A DNA stretch of 64,000 bases from the NCBI GenBank assembly GCA_020080175.1, contig JAGHQL010000001.1, positions 248,001-312,000 on the forward strand. Reading direction: 5' to 3'. A model generated the notes under the pieces. It had not been told where the DNA came from, searched no databases, and saw nothing but the letters and a program-made list of their open reading frames with translations. Source of the DNA: Glutinoglossum americanum. Lineage: Eukaryota > Ascomycota > Geoglossomycetes > Geoglossales > Geoglossaceae. Each line of letters opens with the position of its first letter. The first letter of the stretch is position 1. The position numbers and the translations under genes are program-made. Shown one piece after another: positions 48,070 through 59,893 of this stretch.

Positions 48070-50388
48070 TTACGAGACCTGTTCGACGTCCGAGCAAACC
48101 ATAGGCGAACCTCGACCTGATTCTACCACAGGAGCCCCAGCAATCTCCCATACTTCGGAAATTTGTCCGGTTTCCTCCTCTTCACGTCTTCTGAGAGCGC
48201 CTGCGACGAGCAGCTCAATTGTGTGGAGATGTGCCCCCGACTTCCGAAGGAGCGAAACATTTTCGACAGATCCAGCTTTGGCGGCCAGAAATAGTGGAGT
48301 TCGTCCGTCGCGATTACGGAGATGGACTGACGCACCTTGTAAGAGAAACTCGTGCAGGACGTCTATATTGGGACCCGTGGCGGCCAGATGCTGGAGGACA
48401 CGTTAACAATGTCGTGCCCAAAATGTATTCCTCGAGTAGGATTGAGGAAATAAATATGGTGATATATGCAAACACACGCACACGCCGTCCCAAAGGTCCG
48501 AAAAAAAGAAACAATTAGGCGAGAGAACAATAAACATCCGGTATAGTGCAATTTGGGAATAAGCTATACGAGCTCAGTTAGGCTACTCACAAGGGGTGTG
48601 TTGCCTGAATAGTCAGCTTCGTTCAGCAGCCAGTCTCTCTCGCCTCTCATGACCTCTTTTACTCCCTCCAGGTCTCCCTTTGCAATGGCGTACCCTAGGG
48701 CAGCAAGGCTTGCCAATTTGGGCGTTAGCTGCCCGTTTGGATGGGTAAACAGAGTCTGGGAGGATTCCGTTAATTCGCCACGCAATGAGACAGTCATCCG
48801 TCTCGTGACGTCCTCATAGGACAAATCAGGAAGAGCGAGTAGATAAGATAATTTTGTCAGGGCCGCTGTAATTAATCAGCAAAAGCGCAAATAAAAGGAC
48901 GAGTTCGAAGCATATATAAACCTTCAGAAGTCATATCGTGACCAAAAACTACCCCTGCTCTACCCAGTGCTGTTGCCGGAGCATAAAGCGGGCTCACGCT
49001 GCCGACCATGCCTGAGCAAACCATTAGCCTTGGTCAAGGTAATTATGAAGCCACATCTTACATTGAGTGACGTTTACGACGACGATTCCTCTCCTAATGG
49101 CATCTTGAATCACCTTGGTCATTGCTCCGTCTGAACCTCCAGGTGCGTTCCCAGCTCCAAAAGTTTCCAGTACTAATCCACGCAGCCCCTCAACTCTTAA
49201 AACCCCATCAACCATCTCTGGTTTGATGCCTGGAAAAATACGTAGACATGCGACGTGAGCAGTGTCTAGGTTAGTTTGGATGGTGAAAGGATTAATGTGG
49301 GTTGGGCGGTATATGAGGGGCCAAGAGACATCTGTTCTGATAGAAGTAATAGTAGCTAGTGGTGGGTGATTCGGTGACGCGAATGCACCGAAATCGCTTG
49401 AAGAAATCTTCGTAGCTCTATTGCCGCGGAACAGCTTGTAGTTGAAGAACAGACATACTTCGGGAATCATAAAATGGCCTGCAATAACTAATGAGCCTAG
49501 AAGATTGTCTGTGGCATCGTTTTGTAGTTCAAGCATGGGAGACTAGTATTGAGTTAGCAAAACTCCGGCCATTTAAGTCGAGGGGGTGGGCCGAAGGCTC
49601 TGCCAAGTCGACGGTTGGCCTGGAGTGCGTCTCCTTTCTCCCAAGATAATAAAATAGGTTTTCCCACCTGCGAGCCTCTGTGGTTTGATACGTCAGGCTA
49701 GGATCATAAACCTAGGGGGGAGCTGCACTTACGTTAAGATTACCGGTTTCCCCAAATTCTGTAGCATGAAGCTCAATGCAGAGCACGTGTATGCTAGACT
49801 ATCTGTTCCGTGCAAGATGATGAAAGCGTCAAAAAGCTGATAGTTATGAGAGATAGTTTTTGCTATTTGAGCCCAGCCCTTTGCATCAATCGAGCTGCTA
49901 TCCAGTAGTTCTTTGAATTCAAAGACCGAATAGCGAACCTGACGCTCGTATCCACTTAATGGAGTACGCAAGCTCTTTAGGCGCTTGATCGTTCCAGCAT
50001 CATCCACTACGACGTCTAGCGGGTCAGGGTCTGAGCCATCATTGAAAGATGGTCTCGGGGACATTCCAGCATCAAGGAATCCTCTTGCCTGTATGTATGT
50101 TAGTTTGAATATTGGACGATAGGCGCTGTTGTAGTTATGAAAGATCAACTGAACATAGTCTCATTCAAGATTCATTATCACGCTGTACTAGGTTCGCTTG
50201 TTGATGACATACCGGAACAAACCCATCCTCGGACCGTCTCATACAGATTGTTCCTCCTACCAGGGTGAGTTGACCAATTCACCACAAATCGCAAGATTCG
50301 GAGAAGATTTACCAGTCATCACTACAAGCACTCTCGATTCCGGAGCCTTTGAAGGAGTTTGGGTTCCACCCAATTCGTAGCTGCGCAT
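48070..50388 (-). CDS. L-asparaginase with C-terminal ankyrin region
   Basis: Hydrolyses asparagine to aspartate and ammonia (type I, cytosolic-type fold, as no signal peptide is seen). Eight exons (50313-50388, 50213-50256, 49733-50088, 49668-49677, 49062-49542, 48922-49011, 48591-48865, 48070-48390) give 550 residues with every phase consistent. Catalytic features: VVMTGGTIC with Thr28, IILHGTDSLAYT (Thr135-Asp136), and TGSQ at 159-162, which is supplied by a 10-nt micro-exon. Then LQNDATDNLLGSLVIAGHFM, VCLFFNYKLFRGNRATKISS, LETFGAGNAPGG and VFGHDMTSEAALTKLSYLLA. The C-terminal third contains ankyrin-type repeats (LAALGYAIAKGDLEGVKEVM, YSGNTPLHLAAT, RNRDGRTPLFLAAKAGSVEN). The layout matches the animal ASPG type. 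The first ATG shown is a reasonable start but the frame is open further upstream. Confidence 0.93.
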
Positions 50389-51437
50389 CTTGATCTCGCG
50401 ATGTGTCGATACTTGGTTGGGGGGTGTCTTAGTGTCTCTCGGATGTGCGAACAGGACGAAAACTGTTCGACCGGCGCGGACAGCTTTATAAGACCATGCC
50501 CCGGAACCCCAAACGGACAGATAATTACAGTGGGAAGAGCTAGGGTAGTGTTCCCGTCAACTCTCTAGTTCATACAGGTGAGTTCATGGTCAGGATCAGA
50601 ACTTTGCAATGACACCACGAAACTCAACGACTGGTGCAAAAACCCAGCAGGTGATTGCTGGGTGGGACCGGCTTGAGCTTGTACTTATACTACTGCAAGC
50701 CCCGACAACAAGCGGCCTTAATAACAATGGATTTCCAGTGTGTTGGTCAGCCGTGTTCCCGGAAAAACGACTAGGCTATTATCTTAGAGTGAACCAATTA
50801 TCCCCGGAGATGGAATATTTTCTTGGCGTTCATCACCATAATTCGGGTGACCTTTATGGGGTAAAAATGATGTCGCCGGCCGTAATTTTTCCGAGGCCAG
50901 GTCCTTGAACACTTCTAGAAGTGGGACTTCGGGACCCTCCCCGGTTATATAAAGCGACTATCGGCATAAGGCGGATATTTGCTTTTCTTCTGCCAGGTGT
51001 TCACGTAGCCTCTGAAGACTTAACTTCTCTCCCATTCAATCCCTCTCTCCCCGTCCTTCGTGTCTTTCATGCTGGTGTACTCCATAGCTAGCCCGCTTAA
51101 AACCACGCACCACGATAATACGTATATATAGACACCTTAAAGTAATGTAACAATTAGACGTCGAAGAATATGAAGGAGTGGTGGAACTAGATCACCATGC
51201 GAACTCAGAACAGTTTATGGTTCAACTCTGCAGTTATAGATATCACAGGACGTCACTTGATCCGCAATCCAAAATATTAAATGTAAATCCATAATCCTTT
51301 TCCATCCTCCAAAAGATCTTTAACTATAAAGACCCACACATGATTTGCGCTATTAGAACACCTCTGAAAGTGCGTGAAGACCTATGGGAGTCGTGCGATT
51401 GGGTTGTCCGGCTAAGGAATTCTTGGGGGGGTGTCAC
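50389..51437. promoter_or_regulatory. Upstream region of the asparaginase gene
   Basis: About 1.05 kb between the aminotransferase 3' end and the asparaginase start. GATA-type sequences (AGATAA at 50519-50524, its complement at 50779-50784, CGATAA at 51113-51118) occur at about chance frequency, so AreA control is only a possibility. No gene supported. Confidence 0.35.
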
Positions 51438-53355
51438 TTAACTAGACATAGTTAAGAGTTCAAAGTGTGGGCCCCCGTACATCAACTTGTAGCCATCGCT
51501 GCATACTCCCAATATTTCTTCCACTTCATCTAGGTTTTTCTTAGCCCAAAAGCTGTTGACCCCTTTCACGAACCGGTGACTGGCCGCTTCTATCTCATCG
51601 TCTTCTACTGCGGCAAAGCACAGCCGGTAATACTCAAATCCTTTACTCTTAGAGATTTCTGGCGTCGGAGAGAATATTGTACCGGGAGCAACGAGCACAA
51701 GGTATGGTTTCGTTGTCAGATGCACCCATAGAGCTTGACTGAGCTTGGGGGGTTCGACCTTGCCGTGGAGAGGATGAGTCCCCAAATATATTTTGATCCA
51801 TACAAACATCCCTCCTCTCGGCCAGACGAAATTATACATTTGCAATCTATCGATAATACTCCAGGGCTCCGTTGTCGTGTACCCTTTGCTGCCTAGGCCT
51901 TTTGACGTCAGCATATACTTTCCATCCTCGAGCACCCTACACATCGTCTGCATCCTCCTTTCGTAGGCGCCGCGGAGGCCAGCGAGCCACCTAACCCAGC
52001 CCTCAACAGCCCAACCCTTACCGTCCTTTCTTCCACCCCGGCCGCCATCACATAAATTGTGAGGACCAATGAGATGCTCAGCAACGATAGACTGAACAAA
52101 GCCGCTCGGCTGCTGAGTAGCGACTTCCGTGAAGCGGAGAATACGCTCTATCAAAGCGGGTTGAGCAGTGATCCAGCCCAGCCGACAACCGGGAGAAATC
52201 GTCTTTGAGAATGTATCCAGTCTCACGACTCGGCCGTCGGTGTCAATGGAAATATAGCTCGGCATCAAAGAGTCTAAGAAGTCAAATCCGGATGAACCTT
52301 TTGCCCCTGTGATATCTGAAGGTGACTTTGGGAAATATCGCTGAGCTATGTCAGGGCCAATTACAGAGGGGAACTGCATGTACCAGTATGGTTCGTCCTC
52401 TATGATGATAACATCATACTCCTTACAAAGTTCATACAATTCTGTACGCCTTGGTAAGGATAAAGTGCTGCTCGTGGGGTTTTGCCCAATGCTTTTCGTC
52501 ATGTGTTAGCTGTGTTTGCGGATCCGTAATGGTTTGAACCTACGTAACAGTATACATTAAATGTGGACGTTTGCCCCTGCTCTCATCCCAGTTTCTAAGG
52601 GTATCTCTAAGGCCGCCCAATCCTGACGCTCTCATACCCTCGTCATCCATTCCGACAGGCACCACCTGCAGCCCTCTTGGTTGTACGCACTGGACAGCGT
52701 TCATGTAGCAGAATTCTTCCACCAGTATACCCTCTCGTTCGTGAACCGGCTGTTTCTCCGCAGACCATTCATTTGAGAAAGTTTCGATGGCTTTGTTGAA
52801 TCCATCCGTTGAGCCACATGTCAAGACAATTTCAGGGCCGTCTGCGTAAGGTACATTGGGGTGCATATTCTCGCGTGTGATTTGGCGAAGGAAATCGTAC
52901 AGTGGTGGATAGCCTTGAGCAGTGCCATACTGAAGTGCAGTCTTCAAATCGATCTCGTGCAATCTATTCGACGTTCCTGAAGACTTGGGAACCAGTAGGT
53001 GTGCAGTGGTTGCACGTTGCTCAGTCAGCAATGTAGAGGACACGCCGCGTGGCACGCCCCCCAATGGTCCGTTTGGTCGATTTGGTGTGGGTTTAAATCG
53101 CTCTGGAGGCACTAACGACGCCTCTAATGTTGTATAAGGAAAAAACTCGGCGTTCGGAAGACCTACTTATGTCAATAGTAGATTTTAGACTCCGGTGTTT
53201 TGAGTTTTACCCCCAGCTAGATTCGCGATGCCCGGAATGGCAAAGTACCGGTAGAACTCTTTAACCCTGCTCTCATGCCTTGCCTTCGCCGTTCGAGAAA
53301 AATGATGCGAAAGATCCAATGGTGCTGGGCGCTGGTCGATCGCGGATGTATGCAT
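51438..53355 (-). CDS. PLP-dependent aminotransferase, aromatic/aminoadipate type (Aro8-like)
   Basis: A fold-type I aminotransferase of the Aro8/AadAT group, which transfers the amino group of aromatic amino acids, kynurenine or 2-aminoadipate to a keto acid. Three exons (53211-53355, 52544-53162, 51438-52491) with 48- and 52-bp introns give 605 residues. Family features: DLSHHFSRTAKARHESRVKE, IPGIANLAGGLPNAEFFPY, ALQYGTAQGYPPLYDFLRQI, LTCGSTDGFNKAIETF, YTVTIGQNPTSSTLSLPRR, YDVIIIEDEPYWYMQF and the PLP lysine at 351 in DTFSKTISPGCRLGW, then RLCFAAVEDDEIEAASHRF. It is slightly longer than yeast Aro8 because of a glycine-rich insertion near 400. The start is the ATG before HTSAIDQRPAPLDLS; the exact substrate cannot be read from sequence. 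It is divergent from the LCCL gene, with 329 bp between the starts. Confidence 0.93.
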
Positions 53356-53684
53356 ATTCGATGTTAAAGCACGAATTAATGAGTCCAAGGGCTTTCTCCG
53401 CAGTTCGGTTTTTATCCTTATCAAGACAGGGATACACATTCTACACACAGCCAATCGGCGCTCTTCACGCAAGCACTGGTTACCCTCAGCCCTATCCCAC
53501 CTAACCAACAAAGCATAGCTTCTTCGGTGAACCGGACAAAGTCCGCATTCACTTTCCAGCGCAGCGATCCGTACCGCCGAAGGATTTAGTTTGTCCGAGC
53601 TCGGTATATACTGCCTTCCTTCTCGTCTTTATCGGGACGCGGCAATACTGAGATATTGAGAGATCGAAAGGATTCGGTAATGTT
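53356..53684. promoter_or_regulatory. Shared promoter of aminotransferase and LCCL genes
   Basis: 329 bp between divergent start codons. Presumably both core promoters; no specific element identified. Confidence 0.45.
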
Positions 53685-55566
53685 ATGGAGGTCATGGATC
53701 TAGAGCGTGATATTGCGACGCAATCTATCGATACTCCTACACCAGACTCTCATGATAGCCTATTCTCCTCACGTCGGTATCTGCCGCTGCTCTGCTATAT
53801 AAAACGAGTCTCTACAGCAGCCATTACATGGATTAATGGTCCCGAGCCACCACGGATCCAGAGGATCAATTCGTTCTTCCCTCGAATACAAACACTGCCA
53901 TTTCGGTTTCTGGATAGACACCTTCCGAAGGGAAAACAGAAACTCGGGTTGTTATTGGGCTTTTATTTTGTCTGGCTTCTGGCTTTTGTTTTAGTTCTTC
54001 GTCGTTCAGCGATCGCAACTCAAATTGAGGGGTACGGCAAGGCTCAACGGATATCTTGCACAGCTAGCTACTGGTAAGCTCACCCTCTGTCCCATATCTG
54101 TAAGCTTTGCTGACATCAGTAGGGCTTCTGGTAATGGTTGTGGGCTGGATGGGAACAACTGCCGGCCTTTTGACAACAGCACATTTGCCTTCAACTGTCC
54201 TGCCAATTGTGAAGGTGTAAAGGTTCTTAACCCACATGCGGTGGGTTCGCAGGAGATAATATATCAACCTCTTGTTATCGGTGGTCCACGGGAGGGTGGA
54301 AATGGCCTAGCCAGAGATCCGATTTACCGTGGCGATTCGTTTTTGTGCGCGGCTGCACTGCATGCGGGGGTGATCAATAATGAGAAGGGTGGTTGTGGGG
54401 TAGTTGCGCTGGTGGGCCAAAAGGACAATTTCCCCAGCACTTTTCGGAACGGTATCCAGAGTGTCGGTTTCGATTCGAGCTTTCCTCTATCCTTTTCCTT
54501 CGTGTCTGTCCCATCAACTGAATGCAATGACCTCCGGTGGCCTCTGCTAGCGGTCTCAGTAATCTTCACTTCGATTCTATCTATTTTCACAATATCACCA
54601 GCCATATTTTTCGGATCGATTTTTCCAGCTATCTTCTTCCACGTCGGGCTTGTTTCGGACCCCCCCAATCTATCGAGCTATTACTCTATCATTTCGGTCA
54701 TCATCGGACGGTTCCTACCTGCAGCCTTCGCAGCATTCGTCATTTACCAGTATTGCGTCCACCCGCAGTTAGAGGGCTTGGTGGCTCAATACGAGAAGAC
54801 AATACTTTGGTTGGGAGGCTGCTGGATTGGAGCATTAACGAATTATACCTTCGACTTCATACCAATACAACGCCTCACACCCCATGACCTTGACCAACAA
54901 CCCGGCGCCAAGGTTGCTCTTTCTATTATCGCCGTCATCCTTATCCTCATTGCCTTTGGCCAGGTCTGGTACCTCCGCCTCGAAGGTCGCCTCCCAAAGC
55001 TTTTGGCACTCTATCTATTGTTTGGGATAACTCTAGCCTTTTTTATTGCCATACCAGGTCTCCGTCTCCGCATACACCACTATGTACTAGCCCTGCTTCT
55101 CCTGCCCGGAACTGCAATCCAAACTCGCCCGTCCTTGCTCTACCAGGGGATCTTAGTCGGACTATTCATCAACGGAATTGCCCGCTGGGGTTTCGATAGC
55201 ATCCTTCAAACCCCTGCTGCGCTGCTGGGAGATGGGCAATATAACTCTGTACTTCCGGTTGTTGTCCTTACCCAAGCTAAAACAAACAACATTACCTTTT
55301 CATGGATTCCGCTGCCGGAGCCTTTTGATGGCCTGAGCGTGCTGGTTAATGATGTGGAGAGGTTTCGCGGCTATAGAAGTGACGGCCTGGATGAGTTTAC
55401 TTGGGAGCGACCTGTTAACGAAAACTTGCCGTATTACTTTAGATTCGGGTACGTGCAAGGGAGTAATTCGGCCGACTACACTAAGGCTGGGGTCTGGGAT
55501 AGTGATGGGAATTGGACGCATATGGAAGCTGGCCCCAGCATGGAATTTTATGAGCATGCTTTTTAA
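53685..55566 (+). CDS. LCCL-domain multi-pass membrane protein
   Basis: Two exons (53685-54073, 54123-55566) with a 49-bp intron give 610 residues. An N-terminal cytosolic part is followed by a membrane segment at about 87-105 (LGLLLGFYFVWLLAFVLVLR), then a Cys-containing LCCL domain (about 130-290): GCGLDGNNCRPF, FNCPANCEGVKVLNPHAVGS, YRGDSFLCAAALHAGVI and GCGVVALVGQ. Five or more hydrophobic helices follow (about 300-480: for example LLAVSVIFTSILSIFTISPA, VALSIIAVILILIAFGQV), then a hydrophilic C-terminal domain (about 490-610), with WIPLPEPFDGLSVLVNDVER and YYFRFGYVQGSNSADYTKAG, that may be beta-rich. LCCL domains occur in fungal membrane proteins of unknown role; those of animals bind lipids or glycans. 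The function here is unknown. Confidence 0.88.
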
Positions 55567-56931
55567 CAGCCTGGATTTGCTTTCATAGGGTGTCGGAGCC
55601 ATGTTGGGATTACTGCATATTGGTTTAGTGACCTTTCTTTGGCGTTACGAGCATGTTGGCCTATTCCTGAATAGACAATCTGTGACAAATTACTCTAAGG
55701 ATGGAAATGAGAAACGGTCAACATGCACAAAGCATTTCGCTTCCTCTAAACTGCTTCACTTTGACAGCCGCATTAGCCAGCAAGGGTTTTAAAATCAAAC
55801 GGGGTTTCATGAATCAACCCAAGAAAACTCGCCACGTGATACCACCCCTAGTTCGTTCCCCAGATTATCGACAGGGATCAACGCCGCGCTGCATAACACA
55901 AACGGTCTTCTCCTGAATATATGCGCGCACGACATAACCCACCGCAGAACGAATAGCGATACGACACAGACTCGTAGAGTGGAGTACGGGACTCGTGGAA
56001 GCGGAACTGAGGAGTAGAGTAATGCTGCCGCTTCACCAGTGCGGCAGATGACATCACACTCGGCGACACGATGACTTTAGTGGGGGTTGGCGGGATGTTT
56101 CAAGATGACCAACTTCCACCCTTGAATTTAATAGATTTGACGTATGGACAGCCATAGCCAATGCTCTGAGCGTGCCCCAGCAGGCCCCGGTAATATACAC
56201 GGCGCATAGAAGGAACCTTAGGCTGGGTTGAGCCGTGCTGGTCTCTGCATCGCGTAGGTAGATTGTAGAAATCGATTAAGAGGAGTGAACGCCCACCTCC
56301 TTTCGTTTCTTTCTCTCTGCAATCTTTTGCCCCCAACCATCTGTGGCATCCGTGGCGGATTCAGGACATTCGTTTAAATCGTCTACTGGTGCTAGCGATT
56401 TTATTTGTGACATTCTTTTTTACCAAGACAGTCTTGGAGCCTGGTGCACCATTGGTCCCTACTACGCTAGACAGCTGGAAGTAGTGCATACTGTCTTTTA
56501 CTACTTGAAACGAAAACGACAAGCGATTTCCCTGGATTTCAAATATCTTGTCGTTCAGACATTCAACTTTCCACTCATTAAGAGAAGGGCTGTGACGGGT
56601 TGCGGCCTTTGGTGTTTGATACAAGAGAAGTTGAGGAGACATCTACCTCATTGATTTCGAGAGAATTTTCGGAGACGAGGGAAGATTCAGCCTGGCCCCG
56701 GTGAATACAAGATACAAGACAGTCTCTAGAGCAACTGGAGCCTTCTCAAAACCCACCAGCCCCCCATAACACCACACTCCTCAACCACTACAACACCACT
56801 TCTCTCTTACATAACCTACCGAAGAGCACAGAGCCCTCTTCAAGTCCATGCGCGTTGGCGCCGTTTATTCAATTCTTTACTCTCTACTGATAGCTTCTTG
56901 CAAATAGTTATAGCCTTTGTGACGTTTCATT
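55567..56931. other. Intergenic region
   Basis: About 1.36 kb between the LCCL and DUF1996 genes. Open frames of about 100 codons on both strands at 56343-56654 overlap each other and show no domain; a gene there is possible but unsupported. Confidence 0.5.
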
Positions 56932-58858
56932 ATGAAGTTATTTCGCTCCTTTATCGGCGCGCCCATCGCTACCGCCTTGCTTGCATACAGTTCCAGCGTT
57001 GAGGCTTTCTGGCGGCTGCCGTGCCAGGGCCAGAGCGGACTTGCTCGAATTGATCCGCTCAGAAACTTTGGCACTGTCTCTGAACATGCGCATGTTATTC
57101 ATGGAGGAACCAGTAAGTCTTTCTCTTGGGTGGCCTTTTGTTGGCAATATGTCTTTTATACCCCTTTAGCGCAGGACTGTAGTCACCAGAGGCTATATGT
57201 CGCCTTTCATTGATCTACACCCCCTCTCGCACCCGTGTACAGCTCGAATGTAGCTTAAAACGTTTACACATGAGCCTGCTGCATCCCCCAAAGCGGTTCG
57301 CAATGAGTTTGTGCTAATTGTTCTTAAATCTCCTAATAGACTTCGGAATGTCTTCCACTTACAGTGACTTAATGGCCTCTAGCGGAACCAGCTGTGCGGT
57401 CAGCCAGGACAGATCCGCGTATTGGACCCCGGCTATATACTTCGTTGGTGCCGATGGGACCACAGAGCTGGTCGAAGAGGTTGGAGGCATGCTTGCGTGA
57501 GTTACCTTTTATTTTGTATCCGGGCTTATTCTACGGATATGAACCGGCTCTCCAGCTTCTCATGGACCTAAAGCTAATATAGGAGGTTTTAGGTATTATT
57601 TTCTAAATGGCCAAAACATCAAAGCCTTTCCTCCGGGGTTTCAGATGATCGCTGGTGACACTCGAGAACGCAACTTCACTTGGCCCGTCCCTGATCCCCC
57701 AAAGTCTGATTGGTCCGGGGACCAGGTCAGCCAAAAAGCATTATCTCAGAAAGCTATTGGCTTCAATTGTCTTGATTATAGCAATACTCCCGAGCCTTCT
57801 CTCTTTCGCCACTTTCTCCCCGAGAAATCCTACCTTGATGCACACTGTAAAAATGGCGTCCGCTTTGAGATTATGTTTCCAAGCTGTTGGAATGGAAAGG
57901 ACGTAGATTCTCAAAATCACAAATCTCACGTCGCGTATCCGAATTTGGTAATGACAGGTGACTGTCCTGATGGTTTCGACACCCAGCTTCCCGGACTCTT
58001 TTACGAAACGATTTGGAACACATATGCCTTCAAGGATAAGGCTGGTAGCTTCGTGATTGCTAACGGTGATCCGACCGGTGAGTCTTTCATTCCCCTTCCC
58101 TCCCTCATAAGATATTTAATCCACTAATTACGCTTGTGCAGGCTACGGGTATCATGGTGATTTCATCGCAGGGTGGGACCCTAAGTTCCTCCAGTCTGCG
58201 ATTGACACCTGTACTGACCTGTCCGGTCGGGTGGAGGACTGTCCGTTGTTTAAGGACCAGCTTCAGTCTGAATCTGACCAGCAAAACCATAAGATAACTC
58301 TGCCGTCTGAATTGCAGTCCGATGATTGCAACGGCCCAAGAAACGGCCTACCTGGCAATGGTGATTGATCCTTCACCTCCAATTATTTCCGAGTGTTCAT
58401 TAACAAAATATGTAGTTCCTATTCAAAAGGGCCCCGAATATGCATCTGAGGCATCTCAGAACTCACCCCTTTCAGCACCCCCTTCAGCACCCCCTTCAGC
58501 ACCCCCTCCAGCACCCCCGTCCACTGCTACTCCGGCTCCATCTACCACCAAAGATGTTGCGGCCGCCGTTTTTGTCGAAGCTCCTTCGAGCCATAATCAG
58601 CCAGTAACTTACGCTGCTCCCCAGATGATAACTGTCGCGTCTGTTTCGCCTTCTTCCCCTCCCAAGGCTTCAATTGTCAGCACGCTCTACTACACGACAG
58701 GCAATCTTGTTAATGAGGTTATCGTGTTAGAGGAAGTTGTGACAGTACCCTGCACATCAACCAGCACCGACACCCCCTCCGACGAAATCATTCAACCCAC
58801 ATACCGTAGGCGATTCCACGAGGGCCATCGGCGCTATCGCCGTGGCCGCTTGCTCTAA
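56932..58858 (+). CDS. Secreted DUF1996 protein with Pro/Ala-rich tail
   Basis: Five exons (56932-57112, 57340-57496, 57593-58077, 58142-58360, 58416-58858) give 494 residues. A signal peptide (1 to about 25, ending SSVEA) precedes the DUF1996 domain (about 26-345): FWRLPCQGQSGLARIDPLRN, SEHAHVIHGGTNFGMSSTYS, YYFLNGQNIKAFPPGFQMIA, KNGVRFEIMFPSCWNGKDVD and HKSHVAYPNLVMTGDCPDGF, then GYGYHGDFIAGWDPKFLQSA. The many His, Asp and Cys residues look like a metal or sugar site, but no DUF1996 activity is established to my knowledge. The last exon adds a Ser/Ala/Pro tail with a 12-bp tandem repeat and ends in an Arg/His-rich stretch (RRRFHEGHRRYRRGRLL). No GPI signal is visible. The introns are 227, 96, 64 and 55 bp. 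Confidence 0.9.
58471..58518 (+). repeat. Four 12-bp tandem units in the DUF1996 gene
   Basis: Three identical copies of TTCAGCACCCCC and a fourth with one mismatch, in frame and encoding S-A-P-P repeats. Confidence 0.95.
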
Positions 58859-59893
58859 TTAGTATATGGAAACCCCTACGATGCTAGAAGATATCGGACA
58901 TGTTCCAATCCTAAGTTTTTTTCTACCGGACCGAAGTGCAACGGCATGCAGTAACGGATTTCTTTAGCGCTTTTGGAGCATGTTGAACGGGGCTGTGCCC
59001 CTCGTTCACGTCTCGCTATCTGTGCTCTTCTTCTATGCCGGGATGGCTTTTCTTCTCCAGCCTGTCTTCTGGCTACATGTACCTACTTGCTTGTACAAAC
59101 TGACCATCTATGGCATCGAATATCTCAGCGGGGGGGCTTAGCAACTCCTCGTTGTTTGCTCTTGAAATCACGACCTAAAGAAAAGTCATGCATCGTGGCT
59201 CTCCTCAATAGCCGAAAATTTCTGCTTCATCCCTTGTAGATTTTCTCTCTAGTGAATTGATTTAAATCCATGTTAACCCGATACCTACCCTAAACAACCC
59301 TAACTGGCTTTGCATCTAATTTCAACATCCAGAAATACTCCGGGATGATATCTGACACGTTTCTCTCGCTTATCGCTACAACTTTAACGGGGCTTCAGAA
59401 GTGTATATTTGCTGCACCATACTGTTACATTAGTAAAATTCCGCCACACCAATCATTCAAGCCCACCATTGAGAATATTAATTTATTGTATTTATATAAA
59501 GCTGGTGTCATGCTATGCCTGGAATTGTCTTTCGTAATTTTCCTATATGAATTCCGCTGACAATGTTGTATGAGAAAGTCTGCAAGCGTACAACGATAAT
59601 CACATCGCCATGCGGGCTTTATAATCTATTCATCTGAAGTAAAGGGATAACGTGTAGCTAGTCTAATCCCCGGGAAATGGGAGCTGGGAACTATTCAGAA
59701 GCGTAGTGAGTCTCGCATGTCATGCCTGAATAGGATTTTCGCTATACAAATTTGTCGTAGCCAAAAAGCGTGTCAGATGGTCATCTCGGACTCTCGTGCT
59801 TATGGTGCCATCCGTATTGTAGCTGGAAAGTTATGGGCAACTTGCGTTTATTCGCGTCAAAATATATACAAGAGCCATTTATGACCTAGGTAG
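58859..59893. other. Intergenic region between convergent genes
   Basis: About 1.03 kb of mostly AT-rich sequence between the DUF1996 gene and NDUFS6. Two short plus-strand frames (58973-59239, 59345-59560) have no domain and are not called. Confidence 0.5.

Noticed and set aside
50389-51437. Cluster of GATA sites upstream of the asparaginase
   Set aside because: Three sites in about 1 kb is what chance predicts for HGATAR on both strands.
56343-56654. Open frames of about 100 codons on both strands
   Set aside because: They overlap each other, show no domain and have no splice partner.
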